From positions 37,925 to 101,924 of the forward strand of contig JBDIVL010000009.1 in NCBI GenBank assembly GCA_039794405.1: 64,000 nucleotides of DNA, read 5' to 3'. The translations under genes and the position numbers were made by a program. Each line of letters starts with the position of its first letter. Within the stretch, counting starts at the first letter, position 1. Below the pieces are notes generated by a model. That model saw only the letters and a list, made by a program, of their open reading frames with translations, was not told the DNA's origin and did not search any database. This stretch comes from JBDIVL01 sp039794405. Its GTDB lineage: Bacteria; Planctomycetota; Brocadiia; Brocadiales; Brocadiaceae. Shown piece after piece: positions 51,276 through 59,688 of the stretch.

Positions 51276-52019
51276 ATGGTAAAACATATTTCTCTAACTC
51301 TTATTGCATTGAGTCTGTTTTTATTCGTTGGATGTACTGGACTTTCCTCATTCTACAAGGCTCAGGAGCAACACCTTGCCAATATTGATAAAAAGATCCA
51401 GGATATTGAACAATCCCTCTCAGACCTAAATTCTTCCGATCAGGACATCGGAAGGCGTATTGAAGAACTCTCACAAAGAACTGCTATCACTGATACCAAT
51501 TGCTCAAAGCTCAATGTCAGTTTGGATGAGCTCAATTCCAGGGTTGAGGCGAAAGATAATTCACTTGAGGCTATTCTCTCAGATACCCAGCAAAATATAG
51601 CCGACCTTACAGCAAAATTAAGTGAAATTGAAAAAGCAAAAATCGATTTGCAGAATCAAATCATTGCTCTTCAATCTCAGAAATCTCATGCCCTAAGTTC
51701 CCACATCGGGCAGCAGAATGAGGCTATGGAGGAAGAGGCCAAAGAAATAGTTGGGCAGGGAAGAGAAATGGTTAAAGAAGCAAAGGATGGACAAAAGATA
51801 GAAGGAGAAGATAATAAAATAGAAGCAGTAGCTGTAGGTCAGCAAAAAGAAGCATTACAAAAGTTGTTAGAAGATGCCTTAACATCATATAGGAATGGAA
51901 ATTATAAAGAGGCTATTAGCAGATGGGAAGAAGCACTTGTTATTGATTCTGAGAATTTAGAAGCAAAATTTAATATCGAAATTGCGAAGGAGAAAATTAA
52001 GACCATTTCTGAAAAATAA
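51276..52019 (+). CDS. Coiled-coil lipoprotein with C-terminal TPR
   Basis: 247 residues with a lipobox LFVGC (Cys19) after a short signal peptide. A long heptad-repeat coiled coil (about 25-130, Gln/Asp/Glu/Ser-rich) is followed by a hydrophilic linker and a final TPR-like pair, 'ALTSYRNGNYKEAISRWEEALVIDSENLEAKFN'. The layout resembles YbgF/CpoB, the TolA partner, but without the Tol-Pal genes adjacent. Preceded by AAAGGGAC. Anchored in the inner or outer membrane; exact site not predictable. Confidence 0.75.
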   Translation: MVKHISLTLIALSLFLFVGCTGLSSFYKAQEQHLANIDKKIQDIEQSLSDLNSSDQDIGRRIEELSQRTAITDTNCSKLNVSLDELNSRVEAKDNSLEAILSDTQQNIADLTAKLSEIEKAKIDLQNQIIALQSQKSHALSSHIGQQNEAMEEEAKEIVGQGREMVKEAKDGQKIEGEDNKIEAVAVGQQKEALQKLLEDALTSYRNGNYKEAISRWEEALVIDSENLEAKFNIEIAKEKIKTISEK

Positions 52020-52205
52020 TTGCCTCTTCTTCGAATGGATTTGGAATGCTATGGATAAACGTATTTATCTGTGTTTTTTCTTGATATTAGGGATTTTAAT
52101 TATAAAGGGGCATGTTGCAATGCACCCTAGATGAATTATAACACTCTTCTGCACATTTCTTATGAGGTAAAAAGTTAAAATAACAGATCAAAACTCAATC
52201 AAGAA

Positions 52206-52970
52206 CTAAATTAAAAGCTTTATTACCATTCCAACAACACATACAGTAAGTACTAGCCGGATGAATCCCTCTCCTTTGCTAACTGCTATATGGCTGCCAA
52301 TCCACCCTCCGAAACCGTTACCAGCCGATAGTGACAAGCCTATTTGCCAGTATATCTTATCATAAAAAACAAATATGAGTAGCGCACATAATGCATTAAT
52401 GCCTACAATAAAGACCTTTTGGCTGTTAGTTTCCACAAGATTTAATCCACCAATGGTAGTAAGAACTGCAATTATTAAGAATCCTATACCTGCCTGAATA
52501 AATCCGCCGTAAATTCCGATAAAGAAAAAAACAACCATCATAACGATGCGGTTGCTCCAGCGCATATTAGCCTTATGTGAGTTATATTCAATACTTCCAT
52601 AAATCCTTCGTATAGGATTCCATAAGATGAAACCAAGGACAAGTAACATGACTGCGGCCAATATCTTTTTAAATAGGACATCAGATACATCTATAGCAAG
52701 CCAGGCACCAAAAATAGCCCCCAGAACTATAGGACCTGATAAGAGAAGGCTCAGCCGGAAATTTGCAATACCTTTCCTTTTAAAACCAGCAACTGCAAAT
52801 ATGCTCTGGGCCACAATTGCTAAACGGTTGGTTCCATTTGCTACAGGTGCCGGTAAACCCATAAAAATGAGTACCGGTAAGGTAAGTAGTGACCCGCCTC
52901 CCGCAAGGGTGTTAATAAATCCGGCAATACTACCAACAGTAAAAATAACCAGGATTTGCCATATTTCCAT
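52206..52970 (-). CDS. TauE/SafE family sulfite-exporter-like permease
   Basis: 254 residues with eight hydrophobic helices. 'GSIAGFINTLAGGGSLLTLPVLIFMGLP' is the conserved N-terminal repeat and 'GIYGGFIQAGIGFLIIAVLTTIGG' the second half repeat of the TauE/SafE (formerly DUF81/UPF0721) family of sulfonate, sulfite or sulfoacetate exporters. No partner metabolic genes are adjacent, so the substrate is open. It is 60 bases from the CoaB-like gene on the same strand. Confidence 0.9.
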   Translation of the reverse strand: MEIWQILVIFTVGSIAGFINTLAGGGSLLTLPVLIFMGLPAPVANGTNRLAIVAQSIFAVAGFKRKGIANFRLSLLLSGPIVLGAIFGAWLAIDVSDVLFKKILAAVMLLVLGFILWNPIRRIYGSIEYNSHKANMRWSNRIVMMVVFFFIGIYGGFIQAGIGFLIIAVLTTIGGLNLVETNSQKVFIVGINALCALLIFVFYDKIYWQIGLSLSAGNGFGGWIGSHIAVSKGEGFIRLVLTVCVVGMVIKLLI

Positions 52971-53030
52971 AATAATATCCGAATATTACTTTCAAGAGGT
53001 CCATTTCGCAGCAGTACTATGGGGATGTAT

Positions 53031-53717
53031 TTATGTGCATCTCAATTGCCTTGATATTACATCTGCCAGGCTTCTTGATATATCATGCTTGGTTTCACAC
53101 CTTGATTCAATCTGCTTACGCGAATTGATGAAACATGCCCGGTGTACATCACCCTTAATCTCATTCTGGTTATTGGCTACAACGATATCAGCACCGTTTT
53201 TCATTAAAGATGTATATGCCCTTTCGATAAGCTCATCTTCCGATAAACCCACTTCTAATTTAAAACTTATTAAAAAGGCATGTGGCCATAACGCCCTCAT
53301 CTGTTTTATAATTTTTGGTGTTTTTATGAAAGTTATTGTTAGTTTATCCTTGTTCGATGCTATCTTGCCACCACATGGTCTTTCAGGCGTATAATCAAGT
53401 ATTGCCATACCGTGCACAATGGCATCAAACGACCTTTCGTTTAACTTTTCCTGCATCACCTTTAATAAATCATCAACCGTCTCTATCTCAATAAGAGTAA
53501 ATCGATGGGAGCTGTTTTTATCCAATAAAGTAACGTCAGGAGTAATACTTTCAGTGCCGGAAACAAACGTTACATGGGCACCTCTCTTTAATAATTCGTA
53601 TGCTATCAAAGTTCCTAACCTGCCGGTAGATTTATTGCCAATATACCTTACAGCATCAATGTATCCTCTCGTTGGTCCAGAGGTTATCATAATATTTTTT
53701 TCTTCTAAATCCTTCAC
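53031..53717 (-). CDS. coaB: Stand-alone phosphopantothenate-cysteine ligase (CoaB)
   Basis: 228 residues, the usual size of the CoaB (DNA/pantothenate metabolism flavoprotein C-terminal) domain. 'IMITSGPTRGYIDAVRYIGNKSTGRLG' is the nucleotide/substrate loop, 'AILDYTPE' the AxxDY motif, and 'GGKIASNKDKLTITFIKTPKI' the KxK lid region. It condenses 4'-phosphopantothenate and cysteine using CTP in coenzyme A synthesis. Fused CoaBC is more common; here the CoaC decarboxylase is not adjacent. It is next to the TauE-like permease and divergent from pncB. Confidence 0.85.
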   Translation of the reverse strand: MKDLEEKNIMITSGPTRGYIDAVRYIGNKSTGRLGTLIAYELLKRGAHVTFVSGTESITPDVTLLDKNSSHRFTLIEIETVDDLLKVMQEKLNERSFDAIVHGMAILDYTPERPCGGKIASNKDKLTITFIKTPKIIKQMRALWPHAFLISFKLEVGLSEDELIERAYTSLMKNGADIVVANNQNEIKGDVHRACFINSRKQIESRCETKHDISRSLADVISRQLRCT

Positions 53718-53816
53718 CTCTTACTCACTTTCTGATTTATCATAAATTGCTTATGCAGTTTTCAACAACAAATTACTGTAGCAGATGTCAATGGGTTTAT
53801 CAAGGTGATGTTTCCC

Positions 53817-53845
53817 TTGACCATAAACAAATTCTGCGCTAATAT
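53817..53845 (+). promoter_or_regulatory. Candidate promoter for pncB-nadE
   Basis: TTGACC (53817-53822), 17-base spacer, TAATAT (53840-53845); a start about 45 bases before the pncB ATG at 53898. No NiaR-type or other clear operator is seen. Confidence 0.45.
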
Positions 53846-53897
53846 TTCATGTAAACTCAGAAGAACTATCATAGGTGATAAAATAATTTGCTAATGC

Positions 53898-55283
53898 ATG
53901 GATTATATGAGAGAACCAGGATCATTATTCTTACGTGAAGACTCACTTGGTATTGTTACCGATCTCTATCAGCTTAGTATGGCTGCGGGATATTTTGAGC
54001 AAAAAGTGCATGATATTGCAACCTTTGAACTGTCTATCCGTAAATTGCCAAAAAACCGAACTTATCTCATTACTGCAGGACTAGAACAGGCACTTTATTA
54101 TCTTACCCATATAAAATTTTCAACAGAAGCCATTCAGTTTTTAAAAAAATTGCCCATGTTTAACCATGTGAGTCAAGAATTCTTTGAGTACTTAAAGAAC
54201 TTTCGTTTCAGCGGTACTGTCTATGCCATCCCTGAAGGGACAATTGCGTTTGCAGAAGAACCCTTACTCCGCGTTACAGCTCCCATTATCGAGGCACAAA
54301 TAGCAGAAACTTTTCTTCTTTCGATAATCAGTTTTCAGACATTAATAGCAACCAAGGCATCAAGAGTTGTGCATGCAGCAAAAGGGCGTGAAGTAATTGA
54401 CTTTGGCTCACGGCGCGCTCATGGTCCGCAAGCGGGTGTCCTTGCGGCCAGATCATGTTTTATCGGCGGATGCAAGGGTACTTCCAATGTATTTGCAGCC
54501 CATGAATTAGGTATTCCTCCTATTGGGACAATTGCCCATTCCTGGGTTATGGCATTTAAAAATGAACTGGAATCCTTTTATCATTTTCATAAGATTTTTC
54601 CGGATAACACCATATTGCTTATTGATACCTATGACACGTTAGTTGGAGCAAAACATGCTGCTATGATCGGTAAGAAGCTAAAGGGTGTCCGTATCGACAG
54701 TGGAAACTTATTAGAGTTGAGCGTGGAGGTTCGGAAAATTCTCGATAGTGAAGGTTTGCAGCACGTTGAGATCGTTGTTAGTGGCGACCTTGATGAAGAC
54801 CTCATTGATGACTTATTAAAAAACGGTGCTCCCATTGATTCTTTTGGTGTAGGTACCAGGATGGTGACCTCTGAAGACGCTCCGGCGTTGAACGGCATCT
54901 ATAAATTGGTAGAACAGGAACATAATGGTGAAATCATCCCGAAGATGAAATTCAGTGAAAAAAAACTTAATTATCCATGTAAAAAACAGGTGTATCGTAT
55001 TACCGATAATAGCGGTAATTTCGTGAGGGATATTATTGGGCTTGAAGTCGAACAGATAGAGGGGACACCGCTTTTGGTATCCGTGATAAGAAACGGTAAG
55101 ATATGCCATGATCTTCCAACAGTACATGAGATTCAACGCATTGCATCAGATAATCTTGTTCGTCTGCCGGAAACATTTAAATGCGTAAAGAATGCAAATG
55201 TCTATCCTGTAATCAAAAGTCATAAACTGGAACTAAAAAGACAAGAAACGGAAAAGATACTTAAGGATACGAATATCATATAG
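53898..55283 (+). CDS. pncB: Nicotinate phosphoribosyltransferase
   Basis: 461 residues. 'GIVTDLYQLSMAAGYFEQ' opens the protein, and the catalytic region has 'IDFGSRRAHGPQAGVLAARSCFIGGCKGTSNVFAAHELGIPPIGTIAHSWVMAF', including the conserved His used for phosphorylation, followed by 'DTYDT' and 'RIDSGNL'. It makes nicotinate mononucleotide from nicotinate, PRPP and ATP in the Preiss-Handler NAD salvage route. It lies 42 bases before nadE on the same strand, so the two form a NAD salvage operon. Confidence 0.95.
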   Translation: MDYMREPGSLFLREDSLGIVTDLYQLSMAAGYFEQKVHDIATFELSIRKLPKNRTYLITAGLEQALYYLTHIKFSTEAIQFLKKLPMFNHVSQEFFEYLKNFRFSGTVYAIPEGTIAFAEEPLLRVTAPIIEAQIAETFLLSIISFQTLIATKASRVVHAAKGREVIDFGSRRAHGPQAGVLAARSCFIGGCKGTSNVFAAHELGIPPIGTIAHSWVMAFKNELESFYHFHKIFPDNTILLIDTYDTLVGAKHAAMIGKKLKGVRIDSGNLLELSVEVRKILDSEGLQHVEIVVSGDLDEDLIDDLLKNGAPIDSFGVGTRMVTSEDAPALNGIYKLVEQEHNGEIIPKMKFSEKKLNYPCKKQVYRITDNSGNFVRDIIGLEVEQIEGTPLLVSVIRNGKICHDLPTVHEIQRIASDNLVRLPETFKCVKNANVYPVIKSHKLELKRQETEKILKDTNII

Positions 55284-55325
55284 AATTTATTTGCTAAATA
55301 CGAAATCGCATATTAAACTAAAAAC

Positions 55326-56966
55326 GTGAGAATTGCACTGGCACAGATTAATCAAACAGTAGGTGACTTTCAAAAAAACACTGAAAATATTTGCTCTTTT
55401 CTTGATCGTGCCAAGAGGCAGGGTGCCCATCTTGTTATCTTTCCAGAGCTGGCCGTTACCGGTTATCCACCAAAGGATTTCCTGGATATCCCCGCATTTA
55501 TCGATGAAAATCTAAAAGCTTTACGTAACATAGCACATCATGTAACTGATATCTCTGCTATTGTTGGATTTGCTGATAAAAACAAATTACCTTATGGCAA
55601 ACTTGTTTACAACGCCGCGGCATTTATTCAGAACCAAAAGATTGTCTCTGTTCACCATAAATCACTTCTTCCAACCTACGATGTATTTGATGAACACCGT
55701 TACTTTGAGCCTGCACATGTCATTTCCCCTGTACAGTTCATGGATCACATCTTAGGTATATCCATCTGTGAGGATATATGGAACGATGAAGAATTCTGGA
55801 CACGTCCTCTCTATGAGAGAGACCCCATCGAAAACCTGATTTCTCAAAAATCCAATATCGTTATCAATATCTCTTCTTCTCCCTTTACCGTAGGCAAGCA
55901 TGAGAAGACACGTTTGCGTATGCTCATTCATGATGCCGTGAAGTATAAAGTCCCTTTTGTCTATGTAAATCAGGTTGGGGGTAATGACGATCTTGTTTTT
56001 GATGGAAATAGTACCGTGATAAATGCTGAAGGTAAGCTTATTGCGCAAGCTGCTATGTTTAAAGAAGACTTAATTGTTGTCGATACCGAAAATCCAGAAG
56101 TACAGGTATGTCCTAGGGCCTATACTCCTATCGAAACCGTTCGAAAGGCATTAATTGTTGGTCTTCAAGATTACATGGCAAAGTGTGGTTTCCAAAAAGT
56201 TGTTATTGGTCTCAGTGGTGGTATCGATTCTGCAGTTACCGCTGCACTAGCGGTAGAAGCATTGGGTAACGATAACGTTATCGGGGTGTTGATGCCATCT
56301 CAATTTACCTCTCAAGAAAGCGCCGCTGATGCTGCAAAGCTTGCGGTAAATCTTGGGATTTCTTATAAGATCATACCAATTAAAGATACATTTGAATCAT
56401 ATCTAAATACCTTAAAACCAGAATTTCAAGAGATGCCATTTGACATTACTGAAGAGAATTTACAAGCACGTATCCGCGGTAATATCCTCATGGCCCTTTC
56501 AAACAAGAGTGGATACCTTGTTTTATCAACGGGAAATAAATCGGAGTTGGCTGTAGGCTATTGTACCCTCTATGGGGATATGAGCGGCGGGCTGGCTTTA
56601 ATTTCTGATGTGCCAAAAACAATGGTTTATGAATTGGCAAGGCAGATAAATCATGAAAGAGAAATTATCCCACAGAATTCTATTAAGAGACTTCCTTCTG
56701 CGGAATTAAGGCCTAATCAGTTAGATATGAATACCTTACCGCCGTATGAGATCCTGGATGGAATTTTGAAGGCATATGTGGAAGATGCAAAATCCCCTTC
56801 CGAAATTATTCAGATGGGGTTTGAAAAAAAAACCGTCTTTGAAATTATTAGAAAAGTGAAGAGAAATGAATATAAAAGGAGGCAGGCACCACCCGGTATT
56901 AAAGTGACATCAAAGGCATTTGGATCAGGGAGACGAATGCCCATTGCCCATAAATTTATGTGTTAA
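55326..56966 (+). CDS. nadE: Glutamine-dependent NAD+ synthetase
   Basis: 546 residues from a GTG. The N-terminal nitrilase-like glutaminase has 'FPELAVTGYPPKDFL' (catalytic Glu), 'HHKSLLPTYDVFDEHRYF' (Lys) and 'GISICEDIWND' (Cys). The C-terminal synthetase has the PP-loop 'GLSGGIDSAVTAALAVEALG' and 'LSTGNKSELAVGYCTLYGDMSGGL'. It converts nicotinate adenine dinucleotide to NAD+ with ammonia channelled from glutamine. Together with pncB it completes the last steps of the pathway; nadD would be elsewhere. Confidence 0.96.
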   Translation: MRIALAQINQTVGDFQKNTENICSFLDRAKRQGAHLVIFPELAVTGYPPKDFLDIPAFIDENLKALRNIAHHVTDISAIVGFADKNKLPYGKLVYNAAAFIQNQKIVSVHHKSLLPTYDVFDEHRYFEPAHVISPVQFMDHILGISICEDIWNDEEFWTRPLYERDPIENLISQKSNIVINISSSPFTVGKHEKTRLRMLIHDAVKYKVPFVYVNQVGGNDDLVFDGNSTVINAEGKLIAQAAMFKEDLIVVDTENPEVQVCPRAYTPIETVRKALIVGLQDYMAKCGFQKVVIGLSGGIDSAVTAALAVEALGNDNVIGVLMPSQFTSQESAADAAKLAVNLGISYKIIPIKDTFESYLNTLKPEFQEMPFDITEENLQARIRGNILMALSNKSGYLVLSTGNKSELAVGYCTLYGDMSGGLALISDVPKTMVYELARQINHEREIIPQNSIKRLPSAELRPNQLDMNTLPPYEILDGILKAYVEDAKSPSEIIQMGFEKKTVFEIIRKVKRNEYKRRQAPPGIKVTSKAFGSGRRMPIAHKFMC

Positions 56967-57018
56967 TAAGTACTTAAAATGGTGAGGCTTCAGATAGCTC
57001 ATAAATAGTATTTTAATT

Positions 57019-57066
57019 GTATAGGAATTTTCATTTTATTTAAGTGGTTTTTGGGTGGCACGGGAC
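57019..57066. repeat. Modular hairpin element interrupted by the MITE-like element
   Basis: GTATAGGAATTTT and the next 30-odd bases (57019-57064) nearly match 4978-5023 up to GGGTGGCACGG, where the other copy continues into its hairpin. Here the hairpin is cut by the TGTCCAAAA-ended element starting at 57067, suggesting insertion into the repeat. Confidence 0.6.
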
Positions 57067-57163
57067 TGTCCAAAAAGTTATTTGCGATGCCATGTTTGTA
57101 AAGGTGTATTGCAATATGCCCTTACATATTGTATGAAAAAATCGATTTTGTACCTTTTGGACA
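57067..57163. mobile_element. MITE-like element with TGTCCAAAA ends, longer copy
   Basis: 97 bases: TGTCCAAAAAGTTATTTGCG ... ATCGATTTTGTACC then TTTTGGACA. Compared with 11681-11742 it has about 35 extra internal bases that form their own hairpin (TGTAAAGG ... CCCTTACA around ATTGCAAT). No coding capacity. Confidence 0.7.
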
Positions 57164-57177
57164 ACTCCGTATCTTCA

Positions 57178-57260
57178 GTCATGTAGGATGGGCATTGCCC
57201 ACCGAAAAATAAGCAACGTGAATGGGTGAGCGATATTTTGGTGGGCAATGTCCACCTTAC
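57178..57260. repeat. REP-like element with two GGGCATTGCCC palindromes
   Basis: GTAGGATGGGCATTGCCCACC, core AAAAATAAGCAACGTGAATG ... GAGCGATATTTTGGTGGGCAATGTCCACCTTAC: inverted ends around a conserved core shared with 11746-11805 (inverted) and 36095-36170. Confidence 0.7.
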
Positions 57261-57317
57261 GGGTTAACTTGAAAACTTTTACAAAAAGAAGTTTTTATAC
57301 GGTAATACAAATATTCA

Positions 57318-58160
57318 ATGAATAATCCGAAGGTAAATCTACCGATTGGAGTCTTTGATTCTGGTATTGGAGGAATTTCTGTCCTTGCTGACTTAATCAA
57401 GACTTTACCATATGAGAAATTCATTTATTATGCGGATACACTTTATTCGCCTTACGGAATCAGGCCGGAGGATACTGTTCGGTCTTTATCCATAAAAGTT
57501 GCAGAATTTCTATCTTTCATAGGTATTAAATCCCTGGTTGTTGCATGTAATACAGCTACAAGTGCTGCAATTTATGAAATCCGGAGGATGTATACCTTTC
57601 CGGTAATCGGAATGGAACCTGCTGTAAAACCAGCCGTGAAACTGGGAGGCAAAGGCAAAATTCTGGTTATGGCTACACCTCTGACATTGAAAAGCAAAAA
57701 ATTTCATGAATTGATGCATTCTTATAAACGTTTTGCTGATATTATCCCGTTTCCCTGTGAAAAATTGGTGGAGATTATCGAACAAGACCATGCTGACAGA
57801 CGGGTGATTGAGGATTATCTTTCCCGTGTATTTTCCTCAATAGATAAAGAGCATATTTCAACGATTGTCTTGGGCTGTACCCACTATGCTTTAATAAAAA
57901 AGGAAATCTTGAAAATAGTAGGAAATAATATTAATGTTATAGATGGAAATTCCGGAACAGCCAGGCAGGTAAAAACGGTCCTCCAAAAGGAACATTTGCT
58001 GAATAATGGAATGTCAGGAAAGCTCTCTTATCCTTTAAAAGCAAATGTAAGATTTTATGTTTCCGGAAATAAAAAAGAGGTGATAACGACGTGTAAACAA
58101 TTATTGCAAAACGAAGGAATAGTTTGTTCAGGGGAATTTTCCCTTAGTCATTATTCTTGA
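57318..58160 (+). CDS. murI: Glutamate racemase
   Basis: 280 residues with the full MurI signature: 'PIGVFDSGIGGISVLADL', 'YADTLYSPYGIRPEDTV', 'LVVACNTATSAAIYEIR' (first catalytic Cys) and 'TIVLGCTHYALIKKEI' (second catalytic Cys with His). It supplies D-glutamate for peptidoglycan, consistent with the view that anammox planctomycetes do make peptidoglycan. It stands alone, 31 bases before the first rubrerythrin gene, after the repeat-rich gap 56967-57317. Confidence 0.95.
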   Translation: MNNPKVNLPIGVFDSGIGGISVLADLIKTLPYEKFIYYADTLYSPYGIRPEDTVRSLSIKVAEFLSFIGIKSLVVACNTATSAAIYEIRRMYTFPVIGMEPAVKPAVKLGGKGKILVMATPLTLKSKKFHELMHSYKRFADIIPFPCEKLVEIIEQDHADRRVIEDYLSRVFSSIDKEHISTIVLGCTHYALIKKEILKIVGNNINVIDGNSGTARQVKTVLQKEHLLNNGMSGKLSYPLKANVRFYVSGNKKEVITTCKQLLQNEGIVCSGEFSLSHYS

Positions 58161-58191
58161 TGGTATCTTAGAGAAAAGGAGGAAGAACGAT

Positions 58192-58683
58192 ATGTCTACA
58201 ACAGATAATTTAAAGAATGCTTTTGCAGGTGAATCACAGGCAAACAGAAGATATCTTGCCTTTGCCAAGAAGGCTGAAGCGGAAGGACATAAACAGGTAG
58301 CAAAGCTTTTCCGTGCTGCGGCTGAGGCAGAAACGGTACATGCGCACAATCACATGCGGGTAGCATGGGGCAGCCATGATACAAAAGAAAATCTTCAAGA
58401 GGCAATTGCAGGAGAGACACACGAATTTATGAGAATGTACCCCCAAATGATAGAGGAGGCCAAAAAGGAAGGACATAAACAGGCGCTGCAGAGTTTTGAA
58501 TTTGCCAATAAGGTAGAAAAGATACATTCGGAACTTTTTCAGAAAGCCCTTAACAACCTTGGTAAGAATGAGACTATAGACTACTATGTTTGTCAGGTTT
58601 GTGGTGATACTGTCGAAAAGGAAGCGCCAGAAAAATGTCCTATCTGTGGTGCAGCCAGATCCACATTTGTAAAAATTAGTTAA
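58192..58683 (+). CDS. Rubrerythrin (complete diiron site)
   Basis: 163 residues. The diiron ligands are all present: Glu14, Glu47 and His50 (AEAETVHAHNH), Glu75 and Glu78 (AGETHEF), Glu109 and His112 (VEKIH). The C-terminal rubredoxin-like domain has CQVC and CPIC. It would reduce hydrogen peroxide to water with electrons from rubredoxin or NADH oxidoreductases, protecting an anaerobe. AAGGAGG lies about 11 bases upstream of the ATG. Paired with a second, altered copy downstream. Confidence 0.95.
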   Translation: MSTTDNLKNAFAGESQANRRYLAFAKKAEAEGHKQVAKLFRAAAEAETVHAHNHMRVAWGSHDTKENLQEAIAGETHEFMRMYPQMIEEAKKEGHKQALQSFEFANKVEKIHSELFQKALNNLGKNETIDYYVCQVCGDTVEKEAPEKCPICGAARSTFVKIS

Positions 58684-58800
58684 TTCACTAAAGCCGGGGT
58701 TAGAGAGGCAAGGCCTCAGACCAATAAAACAAGATTCAGGATTCAAGTTAGTCCCATTAGATCCCTCTTAGTAGAGACGCAAAATCTTGCATCTCTACCG

Positions 58801-58880
58801 GGAATTCAGGGGGGATATTTTCCCGGATAATTTTACAACCCCCTTTATATCCCTTGCTAAGGGGACCTTTTACGATTCAC
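58801..58880. repeat. Palindromic purine/pyrimidine-rich repeat
   Basis: GGGGGGATATTTTCCC ... ACAACCCCCTTTATATCCC ... TTGCTAAGGGGACCTTTTACG: short inverted G-run/C-run blocks. A similar composition (GGGGGGATATCTC ... TATATCCCCTCCCC) occurs inside the U32 gene near 16185-16225. The second rubrerythrin ORF appears to extend back through it, but that part is not protein-like. Confidence 0.35.
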
Positions 58881-58933
58881 ACTCACCTACGGCCATATTA
58901 CCCGACATCAATTTTGTTTACGTACGAAGGAAA

Positions 58934-59434
58934 ATGAAAAACCCTATGTCTACGAGAGATAATGTACAAAAGGCATTCGAAGGGGAATCGTGGGCCATTA
59001 GAAAATATTTGGCTTTTGCAAAAAGAGCCCAGGAGGAAGGTTTTCGGCAGGTGGCAAAGCTCTTCCGTGCTATGGCCGAATCTGAAACGGCACATGCGAA
59101 CAACCATCTAAAAATAATAGGAGACGTTCACAGTACGCAAGAAAATATCAAGTATGCCCGTGATCTGGAAGCACATGTATCCACAGAAATGTATCCTCAA
59201 ATGGTTGAAGAAGCTGAAAGGGAAGGGAATAAGCAGGTATCACAAAGTTTCCAATATATAAAGGATGTGGAAAAAGGTCATGTTAATCTTTGTCAGAAAG
59301 CGTTAGATAATTTGGGTAAAAATGAAGACGTTGATTACTTTGTATGCCAAATTTGTGGTAATATTCTCGAAAAGATTAAACCAGATAAGTGTCCTGTATG
59401 TACATCAAAGGCCATGTTTATACGGATCGGTTAA
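58934..59434 (+). CDS. Rubrerythrin paralogue lacking one iron ligand
   Basis: 166 residues from the ATG at 58934; the frame open back to 58787 runs through repeat DNA and has no similarity to the paralogue. Aligned with the protein at 58192 it keeps Glu18, Glu51/His54, Glu79 and Glu113/His116, but the Glu that shifts during iron redox cycling (Glu78 in copy 1, Glu97 in classical rubrerythrin) is Val82 (DLEAHV). The rubredoxin domain is intact (CQIC, CPVC). It may therefore have changed or lost peroxidase activity, acting as electron carrier or regulator. Start at 58946 is also possible. Confidence 0.9.
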   Translation: MKNPMSTRDNVQKAFEGESWAIRKYLAFAKRAQEEGFRQVAKLFRAMAESETAHANNHLKIIGDVHSTQENIKYARDLEAHVSTEMYPQMVEEAEREGNKQVSQSFQYIKDVEKGHVNLCQKALDNLGKNEDVDYFVCQICGNILEKIKPDKCPVCTSKAMFIRIG

Positions 59435-59449
59435 CTGTGGAGATTCTCA

Positions 59450-59478
59450 TTGACAACACAAGGAACTTAGGGTAGACT
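59450..59478 (+). promoter_or_regulatory. Candidate promoter for the TonB/ExbBD group
   Basis: TTGACA (59450-59455), 17-base spacer, TAGACT (59473-59478). The leader to the tonB-like ATG at 59689 would be about 205 bases, without obvious structure. A Fur box is not evident. Confidence 0.4.
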
Positions 59479-59688
59479 CTTTACATATTATTTGGGGCCA
59501 TAAATATCTGGAGTTCTACGTTGTTAGTGTTGATAATTGAGGTAGTAAAATAAAGTTATTTCTTTATAATTTATGGGTCTCAAACATCTCTTTCATCGAC
59601 TCTGAATTATACCTTGCCGGATCTTCCTGTTGCAAGCATATCAATATGTAAACCTGAGGCTATTCATACGAATGCTTAATGTAAAAAT

